Below are positions 34,513-46,902 of a DNA stretch of 64,000 nt, piece by piece; within the stretch, counting starts at the first letter, position 1, and every line of letters starts with the position of its first letter. The DNA comes from Sarcomyxa edulis. Taxonomy: Eukaryota > Basidiomycota > Agaricomycetes > Agaricales > Mycenaceae. Under the pieces are notes generated by a model, which did not search any database, had not been told where the DNA came from, and saw only the letters and a list, made by a program, of their open reading frames with translations. The DNA is taken from NCBI GenBank assembly GCA_009761415.1, contig QUOL01000004.1:682001-746000 (forward strand), written 5' to 3'. Made by a program: the position numbers and the translations under genes.

Positions 34513-34862
34513 CCGTGAATTTGACTTGATGCTGATGGCTAAATTTGACTGAGACAATGGCAGGATAAGCCAGGTGTTTCGCACGGAGCGCTTGGCGCTA
34601 ACTTGGAATGGGCGCTTGTGGGTCCTCAAAGTTGATGAGGGTATATTTATCGAGCAAGGATATCGTAGAAAAGCACAAAACACAACTGAGCTCGTCGTCG
34701 AGCGATCGTATATTTTTCTCAGAGGCTTTTGCAAAATAAGTATATGAATTGTTTTACTGCGGTAAATTTATGACTGCGGTCCTCAGGACTGCCACTTAAC
34801 AACCTTTATGATTGATCGTGTCAACGCCTAAATGTGTATCCCAAACAGTAGGGGGCCAAGCG
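34513..34862. other. Spacer between F-box gene and CAF120-like gene
   Basis: Promoter and 5' leader of the CAF120-like gene on the minus strand, with no further feature. Confidence 0.45.
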
Positions 34863-36712
34863 CTACAGGCGGTCTTGTTGAATGGAAGACGCCAGGAGAA
34901 GAAAGGCTTCACCGATCCGAGTCCCAGTCCGTAATACTACATAGGGTAGAATATCTGTCAGCACACGAATGATACAGAATTGCAAAGCATACCTTGGCAG
35001 TCCGCTTCCTGACACGATGTCGATGTCCAATCCCTCGTCTTGAAGTGCTTTCACTGGCAACAAGACTTCTTCTTTGACTTTATGAAAATGTCGCAAACGA
35101 CACATCTTGAGGCGCGAAGGTGTGCCGATGTTTATGCTCTCATCTTCATCAGACCACCAGCGAGATCTGATGACATCGAGAAGCTTATATTGGGGAGACT
35201 CCGTAGCGTGCACGCGGAGATATTGGAGATTGGGAAGTAGGTTATTTTGACGTCCAGGGGACCAAACGAGGTTATTCAAGGCGTCTGTGAATGGGTACTC
35301 ATCCAGTTGAAGTTCGATTATCGACGGGAGCAGTCGGAGACACTTGAGAAAATATCTGCGTGACATCACGAACTCCCCGAGTCGCAGCCGCGTCACCATG
35401 CAGGAAGACCGGTCGAGGAAAGAGGAAAACGACGACATGGGCCAACATCCTCTGTTACTGAAGAGGTCGAGGGATCTCAGAGCAGGGGCAGTGATACAGT
35501 TGAAAATCTCGCCATCCCTTAGCACTGAGTCAAACGTGATCAATGTGATGCTTTGCAATTGCTGCAACACTGTGAGAGGAGGTTGAGCGTGTGGCACGGG
35601 CCTATGCCACGAATAAATCGACAAATCGAATGAGGTTAGGTTCGGAGTCTGTGGGAAGAGCTGAAGACACTGTGCGCAACTAAGACCACTGTACGTCAAT
35701 TCAATTATGTTCGTCGGGACTCGTAAGATCGTCTCGGCGGGTAAGAATGCACTCCATATCAATCGACTGAGATGCGGAGCAAATGCTGATAAGTCGATCG
35801 GCAGTAGTCTAAGTCTTTCGCTGCTACCGGAGCCCTGTGTGTAGAAATTCGACGGGTAGCTGAAGCTGAATTTTTCGAGCTGAGAGAACGAGTCGCCTGG
35901 AAGACATAGAAACGCTATGAGATGTCTTTCTGGGATCGTTAACGACAGGGACCGAATTTGGTTGACGTAGGGAGAGAGGACCTGGACAAGGATATTTTCA
36001 TCCAGCAGGTGCTCGGGGATACGAGTCTCATAAGCAATGGTGACGGAAAGTGGAAGACCGGAACTACGTTGACAAAATGTCTTTAGGAGAGACATCTTGT
36101 CAATGAACTCTCCTTCTTTCACAGACACCACAATATATGTCCATAGATGTGGAGTCGAGAGTGAGATATCCCTCCAAGCACGGCATATGTGTGAAACATG
36201 AACGGAAGAACGTATTTTGTTTCCGTCAGCACAAACCAGAAGTAGGATTTCCCTGACGAGTTCGTAAGGAAGTTTTAGAGCAGGGGAGAGTGCACCGTGG
36301 CAGGTGTTGATTTGGTTCAGTCGAGCCTGCCTCTTCGCGATGAGATCTTCCACGACGGCCTGCGCACGAAAAATCTCTTGGTCAGATTTGATGTCCGCTT
36401 CGCCCTCAGCGATGAGATCCTTGATTGGTTGCTTTTGGGCAGCCAAGAGACTGATGTCGTTGGAGAATATCGCAGATGCGATGTCTGGATCAATATTCTA
36501 GATCATAGTTAGGAATTAGCTGTAGCTTCGCATCGTTAACCATAAGCTCGCCTGTTCCGTATCCTCAAAGTAGGTAGACTAAGCTCAGAAGCACACAAGT
36601 GGCACGACGTTAGATGAACGACTAATTGTTTAGCAAGAGGACTTGTACATACAGTGACAGCTTGCTGGGATGGTAGAATGACGTGGTCATTGATATATGC
36701 ATTTTGTGCCAT
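34863..36712 (-). CDS. F-box protein
   Basis: Probable substrate-recognition subunit of an SCF ubiquitin ligase; the substrate is unknown. The first exon (ATG at 36712) reads MAQNAYINDHVILPSQQAVT and joins in phase, GTATGT to CTAG, to NIDPDIASAIFSNDISLLAA. An N-terminal helical stretch (AVVEDLIAKRQARLNQI) precedes the F-box LPYELVREILLLVC with SHICRAWRDISLSTPHLW, the standard Agaricomycete arrangement. Then come leucine-rich irregular repeats (QLEKFSFSYPSNFY, ALRSLDLFSNRG, SIIELQLDEYPF). The C-terminal end is uncertain: a possible last intron (GTATGC at about 34992) would replace the terminal 35 residues of the unspliced reading. It is divergent from the gene at 36905. Confidence 0.85.
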
Positions 36713-36904
36713 TGTAAGCCGTGTACAGAACAAAAGGCTGAGAGAGGCTGGTGTTGGTTTGATGGAGAGAGTCAAATATGTGACGGGGCTTTTCAGCGGA
36801 TCCGGGTACACGTGGATTTGATCGAGAACGTCACAGACGCGGCGTGTCACGTTGAGTCACTTTGTGACCTTCCTCCTTATCCTTCAACAACTCGAAAATC
36901 CACC
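36713..36904. promoter_or_regulatory. Shared divergent promoter, 192 nt
   Basis: The start codons of the F-box gene (minus) and the nuclear protein gene (plus) are 192 nt apart. No TATA box is evident. The plus-strand ATG has a strong context, CCACCATGA. Confidence 0.6.
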
Positions 36905-39304
36905 ATGACAAGCTCTCTTCTCGACGATCCAGGCAACGAAGTCGTTCAGGACAGTGAAGATGAAGAATATCTTTCTGCTAGTCTCACAGATCTCGTCAAG
37001 GCTAGTACTAGTCGAGGTAAATCCGCATCTAAAGTCTTTTCATGTATCGATATTTATCACGTTGCCCAGTCTCTTCTATTCAAACAGCCGCTTTCTCTCC
37101 TATAGCTAACAGACCTCGCGGGGTCTCACCTTTAAAGGACAAACTGTCTATATCCTCGTTCACTCATACCGGTAAATCCTCAAATGGCAAAGATCCTGCG
37201 CCAGTGTACGAGAGGCCGCGTCCGAGACGAGTAATGCCCAAATCGAAACAAGATGCAAATTCGAGCATACAATCATCGATCGCAGATACCAGTATAAATT
37301 TTGCTGTCACTACTAGCATTGCCGACTTCTCCACGTCCCCCAATATGATGGGTATCGCGGAACGTGCTAAATTGCGCGCACGTAATACTGCCCAAGCCAC
37401 TGCATCGTCTTCCATCTATACATCTCCATTGACTACCTCACACTCGAAACATAGGACATCCACTATCATCGATGTCATAGAGCTTACTTCAGACTCAGAT
37501 CGCGACGAATTATCTCTATCTCCCGTTTCTTCGAAATCGAAACCCAAGCGTAACGCGAAAAGTGTCAACTCATCCTCCAATACCAACAAACGCAATAAAA
37601 CATTCCATCCCAGTCACAGCCTGCGTCCGACTTCTCCAGTCATCCCTACAATCCCGGTACTTCCCAGCTCCGGACTACCTCCATCTGATCCACCACCGCC
37701 CACATCTACATACGAACTCCCACCTATTGCAGTTCTTGAGAACCCCGATTCGAGCCTCGATCTGGACATGGACCCAGGCAACTCCGACGCTGGCCGAGGA
37801 CTGTCCCCGTTATTCAGCCAAGAAACAGCGAATCTCCTGAATAAGCCCCGTCAGGCAAGAAAGAGAAAGAGGCCAGTATTCGAAGATGACGATGAATTTG
37901 GAGTAGATGCCGATGCTAATGTTCAAAAAATGCCGCCTCCCGCCCTTCCAGCACCACCACCTACTTTCTTCGCCGGATCTTCGTCATCCGTGGCCAGCGC
38001 GCCGATAAACGCTTCCACCGAAATCTCAGCTGCGTCGAAAAACACGAAGAAGAGGAAGGCGACAGCCGATGATGATGATTACAGTGTTATGGACGACTTT
38101 GACCAACGACCGAAACCGGCGGCAAAAGCAAAGAAGCCGAGAGGAAAGGGGAAGAAAGTGGTGGTAGGTGATAACGTTGAAGTTGTTATTGAGATTAAGG
38201 CGAAAGGGAAAGCAAAGGCGAAGGCGTCTGCGAAAGGAAAGGGGAAAGGCAAGGAAAAGGAGAAGGAAGTGTACAAGAGCAGAGAGTTCATCAATGATGC
38301 GGATGACGATGACGATGACTTTAATCAGAAGATTGTCGATGCAGGCATAGTCGCCCCCAGCAAACCAGACTCCACTATCTCGTTGACCTCTGTCGTGGGA
38401 TCTGGAGCTGAAGCGGCGCGTCCTGCGGCGACAAAGGATGTTGAGGCACCGGACAAGACAGACCGGGGTGACACTGCCGAAGGAGAAGACGGGCAACCGT
38501 TAGGAACTGTAATAGTTCAGAAAAAGGCGGGGAAAGCGAATGGAACCGCACGAGGGAAAGGTAAAGGAAGACAAGTAATTGCATCAGACGATGATGATGA
38601 AGACAGAGGCGCCACGTTAGAAAAGGATACTCGAGTAAAGGAGAAACCGTGTGCGAAAGCGAAAGGAAAAGGACGCATGCCACCCCCACCCGATCCAGAC
38701 TCCGTGAGTGACGACGAAAGAATCAGTAAAGTCAAGGAGGGAGATGAGATCGTCAAGGTACGATGACAATTGAATCCGACTCTCTTCGATTGAAATTAAG
38801 CTTACTGTACTTATCATTCAGGAAAATGTCGTCCCAAATTCAGTTCCAGTTACGCCCAAACCTGCGCCTCTGACCTCCCGTTACAGTATTGGCTCACGCA
38901 CGAAATCTACGCCCATGTCTGATCTTATTCGACGCGTCAATTCATTACCTGGCTCCCCGTTCGTAAGCTCACCTATACCCGGGACTTCAAAATCCAAAGC
39001 TACCTCGACATCCACGTTATTTCCGTCTGGTGGTGGAACAGCATATTCTCCGTACCTAAAGGCCTCAAAGAGTCTCTTATCGCGTATTGCGCCCTTGCAT
39101 GCCAATATCCGTACACCTAAGCCACCACCTCCACCTGTGAAGAAGCAGAAAACGAAGAAAGAGAAAGAGAGGGAGGAGAAATGGGAGGAAGAGATGATTG
39201 AGAGTGTTGGAGGAGTTTCTGAATGGGCTTGTTTGACCGACGCGGAAAGGAAAGAGATGAGGCGAGCTAAATGGGAGATGGAGCTAGGAGGGTACGAGGA
39301 TTGA
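36905..39304 (+). CDS. Low-complexity nuclear protein with conserved C-terminus
   Basis: Function not recognised. It starts with MTSSLLDDPGNEVVQDSEDE at 36905. Two early introns lead into a frame open from about 37100 to 38758. The body is disordered: Ser/Pro-rich, then alternating acidic clusters (DADDDDDDFNQK) and Lys/Gly-Ala runs (KAKGKAKAKASAKGKGKG), as in chromatin-linked proteins. A last exon, after the intron at 38759-38820, has SRYSIGSRTKSTPMSDLIRR and SPYLKASKSLLSRIAPLHAN, then an ordered helical end WEEEMIESVGGVSEWACL and MRRAKWEMELGGYED. The sharp boundary between disorder and this ordered end suggests that the last 70 residues bind a partner. Stop at 39302-39304. It is 192 nt upstream of TERT on the same strand. 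Confidence 0.75.
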
Positions 39305-39496
39305 CCTGTATCACTTTGTACCTTAGCATCAAGACTACTTACCATTGTGTATTAGTTGTAATTTATTTGTAATCGCGCCATTGGCATGTGAGTCCGGGAG
39401 GGACGTGACAAAGAAAGTGATGTGACGTGACATGCGCGTTTTACTATTCGGCGGCAGCGGCTTTCAATTTCATGCATCTTCTTCAACATTGAAAAC

Positions 39497-42400
39497 ATGT
39501 CTATCGTACGGAAATCGTCTTTGACGCTCGCCATTCTGGACCTTTATTTCAATTCAGTGAAAGACCTACGGGCATACTTGGTCGAAATTCTTGGATCTTC
39601 CAATGACGGCAAACTTGACTTCTTACCAAACGATGAAGACTCGGACGCATATCGTGAATTGATCAGTACCACGTATGTGGCATCGAATTTGGATAGCTCT
39701 ACAGAAGTGCCAAAATTTTCTGTGAAGGAAGTTGGCATAAATCTCCACGAAGTACGCCTTTAGTCCTTCTGACCTTTTACTTCGCCCTGACCCTGCTCCA
39801 CAGCTCATCGACCATGCTTTGTCTAACCTTTTCAAGTCAAAGGCCAGGTACAACATTCTGACTCTGGGATATAGACCTGTAGTGCGTAGCACATTTTGAG
39901 CTTATGCTTCCTTGACTCACTTCATTCACATAGTCCAGTTCTGGTCAGACTGGAAAGTACGGTCGTGATGGAATCATCAACTATCACGTCAATACTATCA
40001 TTACTGCGCTTCAATCTCTGGAATGGGAGACCTTGTACAGACGGTAGGCTCTCATTATCATTCCCTGTAGGTAGCCATGCGATAACAAAGATTATACAGC
40101 ATAGGCGAAGATGCGATGTTCCACCTGCTCACGCATACCAGCATTTTTGTTTCACTCCCAAACCAATGTCTTTGCCAGATGACTGGCACGCCATTGACCT
40201 CTGTTACCCCGTCGTCTTCTGAATTAGCTGGTCCACTCCCAACTCCTCATACGAATGTCAAACCATCACCAAAATCAGAAAAACGAAAATCGGATGGTCC
40301 TCATAGAGATGCACCACCTATCAAACGAGTTAAGCTCTCGAAGTCATTTGTATTGCGTACCGAGTCATTTTCCGCCTTGGAGAAGGATAAGATTGTCAGG
40401 TGCCAACTTTTGATCTTGTAAATGTACGCTGTATCCTGAAACAGATTTGTACAGTTTCTCCCCTGCGGATATAGCCATTGTTCGGGTGCGGCTGTTCTAT
40501 GCGCGCCCAGCTTTGATCCCTGGGACAGGTGGGATTGTCGTTGGTTTGCCTCCTCCACGTAAGTAGCATCATATGCCACTCCAGACTCTGGCTCAGATGC
40601 TATACTAGACGTCTTAAATCGGTTCAATCCTGCGTACGAACATAGACCTAAGATCGATACTGGAGCTTGGGTCGACCCAGATCCAAGGAAGCAAATGGAT
40701 CATGCTCGACATTTGGCGAAATACGTGTTCCCAAGACAGTATAAATTGTCTAGTCCATTCGGCACGAGCCCATCTGTATTGACCCGCGACGGCTTCAAAT
40801 TTCCTAACTATATAGACAGAGAATCAGAAATAAAGGTGAGATTCACTCCAGTATATAGAGTTGCGGGCTTGCTCAGATCTCTTCAAGGCAAAGGGCTCCT
40901 GTAAAACACCAAAGCGCTTGAAGGGTATAATTCCTGTTCTTGAAAAGATGATCTGGAGACATGGCAAGTGTGGATACAAACCATTGAGAGATATAGCGTG
41001 TCCTTCCAAGGCGAGAGAATTGATTTTAGTCATTGTCATATTGCTTACTGTATGAATTGTCGATGCCACAGATCAAACCTAGTGACACTGCACCAAAGCT
41101 AGATAGTAGCGTCATTCTGGTATGTGGTCATTCTAGAGCTTGTCGATAGTAGTGGCCTGATCATGTATATTTTCATAGGAGTTGATGTCCGAACATTCCT
41201 CTCAATTGTTCTTGCGGTCCCAAGCCTCCTTAGCAAATATATCAGTCGATTCCGAAGGCAATTCTATACTACCTGGCGGACTGACACAAGCCGAACGGCA
41301 TGGAAAAGCCAAACCACGGTTCGTTGAATTCGCCTGTAGTCATACTGAGGTCAGTCGATCTACTCATATATCCCGGATCAATGTCACTATAAAGAGTTTC
41401 CGATGATAACAGGTCTACCGCTATGCAGTATTGGTGACAAAGGCTGTAATCCCAAAGACATTTTGGGGTTCCGAGAGCAATTTCAGGCATATTATGACCC
41501 GTGAGTCGGTGTTCTGCTTCTTTTGCATCAGAGACTCAATACTTCTCTTGCACTGACAGACGTCAAAGCCTTTATTGTCTGCCGCCGCTACGAAACGTTG
41601 ACCCTACATCACATCTTGCAAGGGTTCAGTACTTCTGTTTGTATTTGGCTTACTCCTCCTGGGGCGGGAGCCTTGAAACAAGCCCGCGTCTCCGTCACAG
41701 ACTCCTTGAAACGTCGCGAAGTGCTAGAAGAATTCATATTCTGGTATTTTGATTCATTCCTTCTGCCTCTTCTTAGGGTAAGTATATACATCTATCGCAT
41801 CGGCGTCGAGATAAACCACGTACTGACTTTTGTACCATATGCAGACGACATTCTATATTACCGAATCATCTGCATTCCGAAACAGAGTGTTATACTTCCG
41901 CCAGGATGATTGGGAGGCTCTATGTGCCCCACTAATTGACCGATTGACCTCTGGGACTTTTGAACGCATGGAAGAAGTGACATACTCCTTTCGCTTCTTC
42001 CGCTCCACCTTTATTAATTCGACTTCACAACTTGTAGGCGGAAGCGGAGGCCATCTTACGACAACGCAAATTAGGCTTCTCTTTCGTTCGACTCTTACCC
42101 AAAGACACAGGTGTCCGTCCCATAGTCAATCTGAGAAGGAAAAAGGCACCACAAAGGGTACGTCTTTCTTCTGCATCCGTGGCTGCGCAAAGCGTTAGCG
42201 TGTCTCAATACACTGACTCCTCTCTAGGGGCAGTCCATTAATCAAATTCTTCAAGCTGCCTTTCAGATTCTGACTTATGAGAAGGTATGTCAACCTCTGC
42301 CCTGTCTGAGGAACAGTCAAATTCCGATGTTTCGCTTCTCTCTGATAGCAATCGCAACCACAACTCCTGGGCGCATCCGTGTTTAGTCCCAACGAAGTGT

Positions 42401-44373
42401 ATGCTAGACTCAAGGACTTCAAAGCACATCTCCAGCGTTCTGAACCCACCGGAAACTTGTGCGTTCTCGTCTTATGTCCGACTGTATAGCGGTTTATCTT
42501 TCATACCATGCATGCCAGACCTAAATTCTACTTCGTGAAAGTAGACGTTCAGGCCTGTTTCGATAGTATAGAGCAGACTAAATTGTTAGAGATCCTACGA
42601 GACTTGATATCCGAGGTGAGTATAATCACACCCATTATTTCTCGACAACGTAGCCTTGACTTTCTCTTGGCATCCAGGATACCTATATGATGCAAAGCTA
42701 CGGACAGATTTCCCAAGCAATGGGTAAATTGAAGCGTACTTATACCAGGAAGATGGTTCCAGACGGTACGCTTGGATTCTGCAGAGCTTCTAGTTTTTCT
42801 GATACGGCTCAGTGCAGATGAGCATCCGCACTTTCTGACGCACGCAGCGGAGCTGGCCGGAGTCTTGAGAAACACCATATTTGTAGACAAGGTAAAGCGT
42901 CCTCGAATCTCGAATCTTATTTTTCTGACTCTGACGCCTATGATGAATCTCATGATCAGGTCAAGTACGACCGTGCCAAGAGGCATGAGATTCTGCATCT
43001 GCTGGAAGAACACATCACTGAAAATATCGTCAAGGTAAGAAAACCATAGCTATACGGTGTTTGATTTCTATTCACGATGAAAGCACAGATTGGATCGGAT
43101 TATTACCGTCAGACGGTCGGCATTCCTCAGGGATCTGTGTTATCCGCCATATTGTGCTCTTTCTTCTACGGCGACCTCGAAAAACGTTTTGGCAAATTCA
43201 CCGACGATCCGCACAGCGTAAGCCATCTCTTATATGACGTCGCAGTGAAGATGATGAGCCTTCTTGTGTTCAGATCCTATTCAGGTTGATAGACGATTAT
43301 CTATATATCACGACTAGTCTTCCAAAAGCTACACAATTCTTGGATATGATGAACAAAGGTTCGCGCCTCGTGCGTATATTTAGTATACTAACTGATCTCT
43401 CCTCTGACGCAGGCCACCCGGACTATGGATGTTTCATCTCACAAGACAAGACACTGACGAATTTCGACTACGATTATCAGATCATGAACGTCACAGGAGC
43501 TGAACAGCGAAGTACGTAGAATTCAAAAGTGCGCAGCAGTATTCGTGCTTATTCTCTACTGCAGGCTTCCCGTGGTGTGGATATTTGATTGACATGAAGA
43601 ATCTATCCATCTCCGTTGATTATTCTAGGTATCATGGCACAGGTACGTTGTTTAAGCAGGTGAGGAACTTTGCTTACGGTCACGTAGATTTAATAAACAC
43701 CCTGACTGTTGGGAAAGGCCGACGTCCTGGATCTACTTTTCTGTATAAAATGTTGCAGTGCGTCTTTTCGTCGCTCTGTATAGGTAGTCACTTCACCTGC
43801 GTCCCATGGTAGACTAGCAAAAGCGAAAAGTCATATTATCTATTGCGACATGGACCTCAACACAGAGCACACTGTGTATCTCAATATCCACCAGAACTTC
43901 ATGCTTTGTGCCATGAAGATGCACAACTATCTTCAAGCCTGGGCCACGAACACGACGAACAATGCAACCTTCATCCACAGTAAGCCTCACTGCTTCATCT
44001 TACATGATTATTGTCATGACATCCATCGTTTCTGCAGACACGATACGTCAAATGATAAGCTATAATTATGCAGCAATTCGCAACAAGGCGTCCAGTAAGC
44101 TAGCACATGTTCATCATGGGAAATGCAATGTCCATAGGGTCGCGGTATTCTGGTACGTCGTTGGTCAGCCCGATTCACTATTCCTAGCTGACTGGCCCTA
44201 GGCTTGGCGTGCACGCGTTTCATACGGTTTTGTCGCGTAAGCCACGACGATATACAGCAATCCTAAAATGCCTCGAATCCGAACTGTCTCGGCCCAAACA
44301 CCGAAAATCCAAGAGGCGATTTCGCAGCCTTGTCAAGGAGAGCTTCGCCGGTATGGCCGAGATAGCGTATTGA
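39497..44373 (+). CDS. TERT: Telomerase reverse transcriptase
   Basis: Catalytic protein of telomerase, which copies the telomerase RNA template onto chromosome ends. It starts with MSIVRKSSLTLAILDLYF. About twenty short introns. The RNA-binding domain has STSVCIWLTPPGAGALKQ and REVLEEFIFWYFDSFLLPLL. The T motif is FYITESSAFRN with YFRQDDW (about 41850-41910). RT motif 1 and 2: GFSFVRLLPKDTGVRPIVN (about 42070-42140). Motif A: FVKVDVQACFDSI (about 42530). Motif B': VGIPQGSVLSAIL (about 43115). Motif C: RLIDDYLYIT (about 43283). Motif E: FPWCGYLIDM (about 43567). All three catalytic aspartates are present. The C-terminal extension follows to AGMAEIAY and the stop at 44371-44373. It is intact by these criteria. 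The T motif and the WCG grip exclude a retrotransposon RT. Confidence 0.95.
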
Positions 44374-44497
44374 TATGTACGTTACCATCCCGGTCTCTGA
44401 TTCTGACGCCACGTTTGCGGTTCGCGTCACGGCGCGTGATCCACGTGACTCTTACCAACGCCGGCTCGGTAATAGTGATCGGGCACCGGGCAAACTC

Positions 44498-44504
44498 TAT
44501 ATAA
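44498..44504 (+). promoter_or_regulatory. TATA box of the glutathione peroxidase gene
   Basis: The sequence TATATAA ends six bases before the upstream ATG (44510) and about 198 nt before the second in-frame ATG (44702). With usual spacing, transcription would start after the first ATG. Confidence 0.5.
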
Positions 44505-44509
44505 CGTGC

Positions 44510-45402
44510 ATGTCAATCTCACCATTGCGCTCTAAACTTCTCACCGCACGCCCGCTCAGATCTTCGCTGCTTCATCCAGCCAGAAAGTCCTATTCGCGCT
44601 CCCTCGCCTCTATTACAAGTCTCCCTCCCCCCCGTCAATTTTTACAACTCAAACAACATCACCACCGAAGTTTTGCGACCACAACAGCTTCCCCATCAGA
44701 AATGTCTACATTCTACTCTCTCAAGGCTACTCTTCCTGGTAATAAGGAATATGATTTCGCGCAACTCAAAGGAAAGGTTGTTTTGATCGTCAATGTTGCA
44801 TCTGCATGGTATGTGCTTTTTATAACTGCATCTTGTCCCTATCCTTAACGCTGTTCTTATAGCGGATTCACACCTCAATATAAAGGTTCGACACTTAATC
44901 GTGGGCGTTTATGGTTGAGAATATTGACGTCGACGTCAAATAGGTCTCCAAGCTCTCTACGAGAAATACAAAGAAAAGGATTTTGTCATCCTCGGTTTCC
45001 CTTGTAATCAGGTACGTCTGTGCACTGCTCAGCGCTATTGTCTGAACTCACATCATTCCTTTCCAGTTTGGCGGACAAGAGCCTGGGGACGACACCGCCA
45101 TCAGTGAATTCTGCACGCTCAATCATGGCGTTACATTCCCTTTGATGAAGAAATCTGACGTCAACGGAGACAACACCAACGAAGTCTACCAGTGGCTCAA
45201 GAAAGAGAAGAGCGGCCTTCTGGGTCTCACCCGTATCAAGGTGAGTTATCTTCCATGACGCTGGTCTGTCCTTGGTCCTCATGAAATATTGCAGTGGAAC
45301 TTTGAGAAATTCTTGATCGACAAAGAGGGCAAAGTTGTTCACCGATGGGCCTCAACTACCACTCCCGAAGCCATCGATGCCGAGGTTGCCAAACTCGTTT
45401 GA
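44510..45402 (+). CDS. Glutathione peroxidase, Cys type, two possible starts
   Basis: Thiol peroxidase of the Gpx3/Hyr1 type that reduces peroxides, usually with thioredoxin. Exons: 44510 (or 44702)-44808, 44863-44885, 44944-45011, 45067-45240 and 45295-45402, all in phase. The catalytic Cys is split by intron 1 ([12 protein letters not shown]). The other tetrad members are Gln in [12 protein letters not shown] and Trp-Asn in [13 protein letters not shown]; the probable resolving Cys is in [13 protein letters not shown]. There is no selenocysteine. Translation from 44510 adds 64 residues rich in Arg, Ser and Leu without acids ([20 protein letters not shown]) and ending [12 protein letters not shown], a typical mitochondrial presequence. 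The ATG at 44702 gives the bare enzyme [13 protein letters not shown]. The gene starts 137 nt after TERT. Confidence 0.95.
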
Positions 45403-45702
45403 CTGCAGGAAGAGTCTAAGAGAAGTATAGATGGTCCCGATGGTCTTGCTTCCTCGAAGCTGTGATGTTATCTTATATGGACAGAGTGTGTCAAGTAGCT
45501 AAAACTATCAATGTATGACTGGTAAATGTAGTATTTTTGTATCCGGGACTTACACAGCAAGCGCCCGATCGTCTCGCGGTGAACTTGATATGCTATCTCA
45601 TCCTTTCCTCGCGACGTCGACGTCCACCAGCCCTAGATCAACTAAATCACCTTCAAGGGATTCCATACATCGATATCTACTAGTAGCTAATATATACTGA
45701 AC
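45403..45702. other. Spacer, no gene
   Basis: Holds the 3' flank of the peroxidase gene and the promoter of the Vps51 gene. No other feature is seen. Confidence 0.5.
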
Positions 45703-46519
45703 ATGTCTCTGACGCCTCCCTCGACACCCTCGACACCGACCCGACGCAACTCCACCAATCCTCGACCGCCCCCATCATCTCTACGTCCCTCAACACCTTC
45801 ATCACCCACGACACCTCATGCTGGATTCGCTTCGGCTCAACCAGGTGCAGGCGTGTCACTCTCTCCTCGACGTTCTACACTTCCTCCGCCTTCAACTCCC
45901 CCGCCAAAGACGCGTGCTAGAGATCTGCTGAGGAAACATTATGGTCTTGGTGTTGGGCCCCCACCGCCTTTGCCTGGTAACTCGCCTGATCCCATGAACC
46001 TCGGTATGTCAGTCTAGTCACGCCGGAAGTTCTATATCTCGAATACCAAGTCCATGTCAATTATATTCGACCAACAGATTCTCCGGCATTCGATGCTAAA
46101 ACATATTACGAACAGCTCATTACGACGTCTTCCCTACCAGCTCTGCTGAAACGAGAGAACGAGTTACTGACAGGTAAGTAAGAGCTCTTTCTCTGCTACG
46201 CTTCTACCGGATAACGAACATCTACAGAAATACGCGAGCTGGATAGTGAACGGCAGTCCCTAGTTTACAACCACCACCACGAGCTGATTGCAGCAAGTGA
46301 TACTATCGCAGCTGTAAGTCCCACTCCTCTCCGCCCTCGTTCACATTCACTGCTTTCTAATTGTATATGCAGATGAAAAATCGAGCGGAAAGCCTCGACG
46401 CGGACCTCGACCTGCTCAGAGGTGCATTCTCGGAGATCTCTAGATTAGGAGCAGATATTGCTGTCGAACTCAACTCTTCGGCTTCTGACGATAAGGGGAA
46501 TCCACGAATAGATGTATAG
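45703..46519 (+). CDS. VPS51: Vps51, GARP/EARP tethering complex subunit
   Basis: Subunit of the Golgi-associated retrograde protein complex, which tethers endosome-derived vesicles at the trans-Golgi network. The first exon is Ser/Thr/Pro-rich (MSLTPPSTPSTPTRRN) and ends with ARDLLRKHYGLG. Then the conserved Vps51 signature across short exons: DSPAFDAKTYYEQLI, SLPALLKRENELLTEI, RSLVYNHHHELIAASDTIA and MKNRAESLDADLDLLRGAFS. This matches the N-terminal coiled-coil domain of the family that binds Vps52-54. It ends soon after (NPRIDV, stop 46517-46519). At about 200 residues it is as short as the yeast protein and lacks the long C-terminus of animal Vps51. Confidence 0.9.
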
Positions 46520-46902
46520 CAGGCACTGTTGATGTGCTCAGAATCGATCGCGAACCCCCAGAATGCTCAATTGGCTATGCTACACCCAGATCTACCAGTC
46601 AGCTCTATACCTCAAGGGAAACGGGTACTATAATTAACCAATCGAGGGATCATCGGATCCTCTTATACATACGGACATCAATCTCCTTCGCGTGTTAGGG
46701 TCAAGAGCAAGATTCGTACCCTTTTGGCAGCTCTGTAAGAACGGAGACAACGAGTTATGGAAATCGTGAGCATGGACCGTCGATGAACTCCTCGACTACT
46801 AGTACTGTTCCAAACAAGACTGCGTCACGAATCTGTAACACACGGGCCTCTAGGAGGAGTCGCTCTGACGCAAGATAACTCTAGGTAATCCCTTCATTGT
46901 AT
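46520..46902. other. Convergent spacer, no gene
   Basis: Lies between the ends of the Vps51 gene and the reductase gene. No feature is recognised. Confidence 0.5.

Noticed and set aside
42500..43600. Retrotransposon reverse transcriptase
   Set aside because: The T motif upstream, the telomerase-type RNA-binding domain and the WCG motif E identify TERT; no gag, RNase H or endonuclease is nearby.
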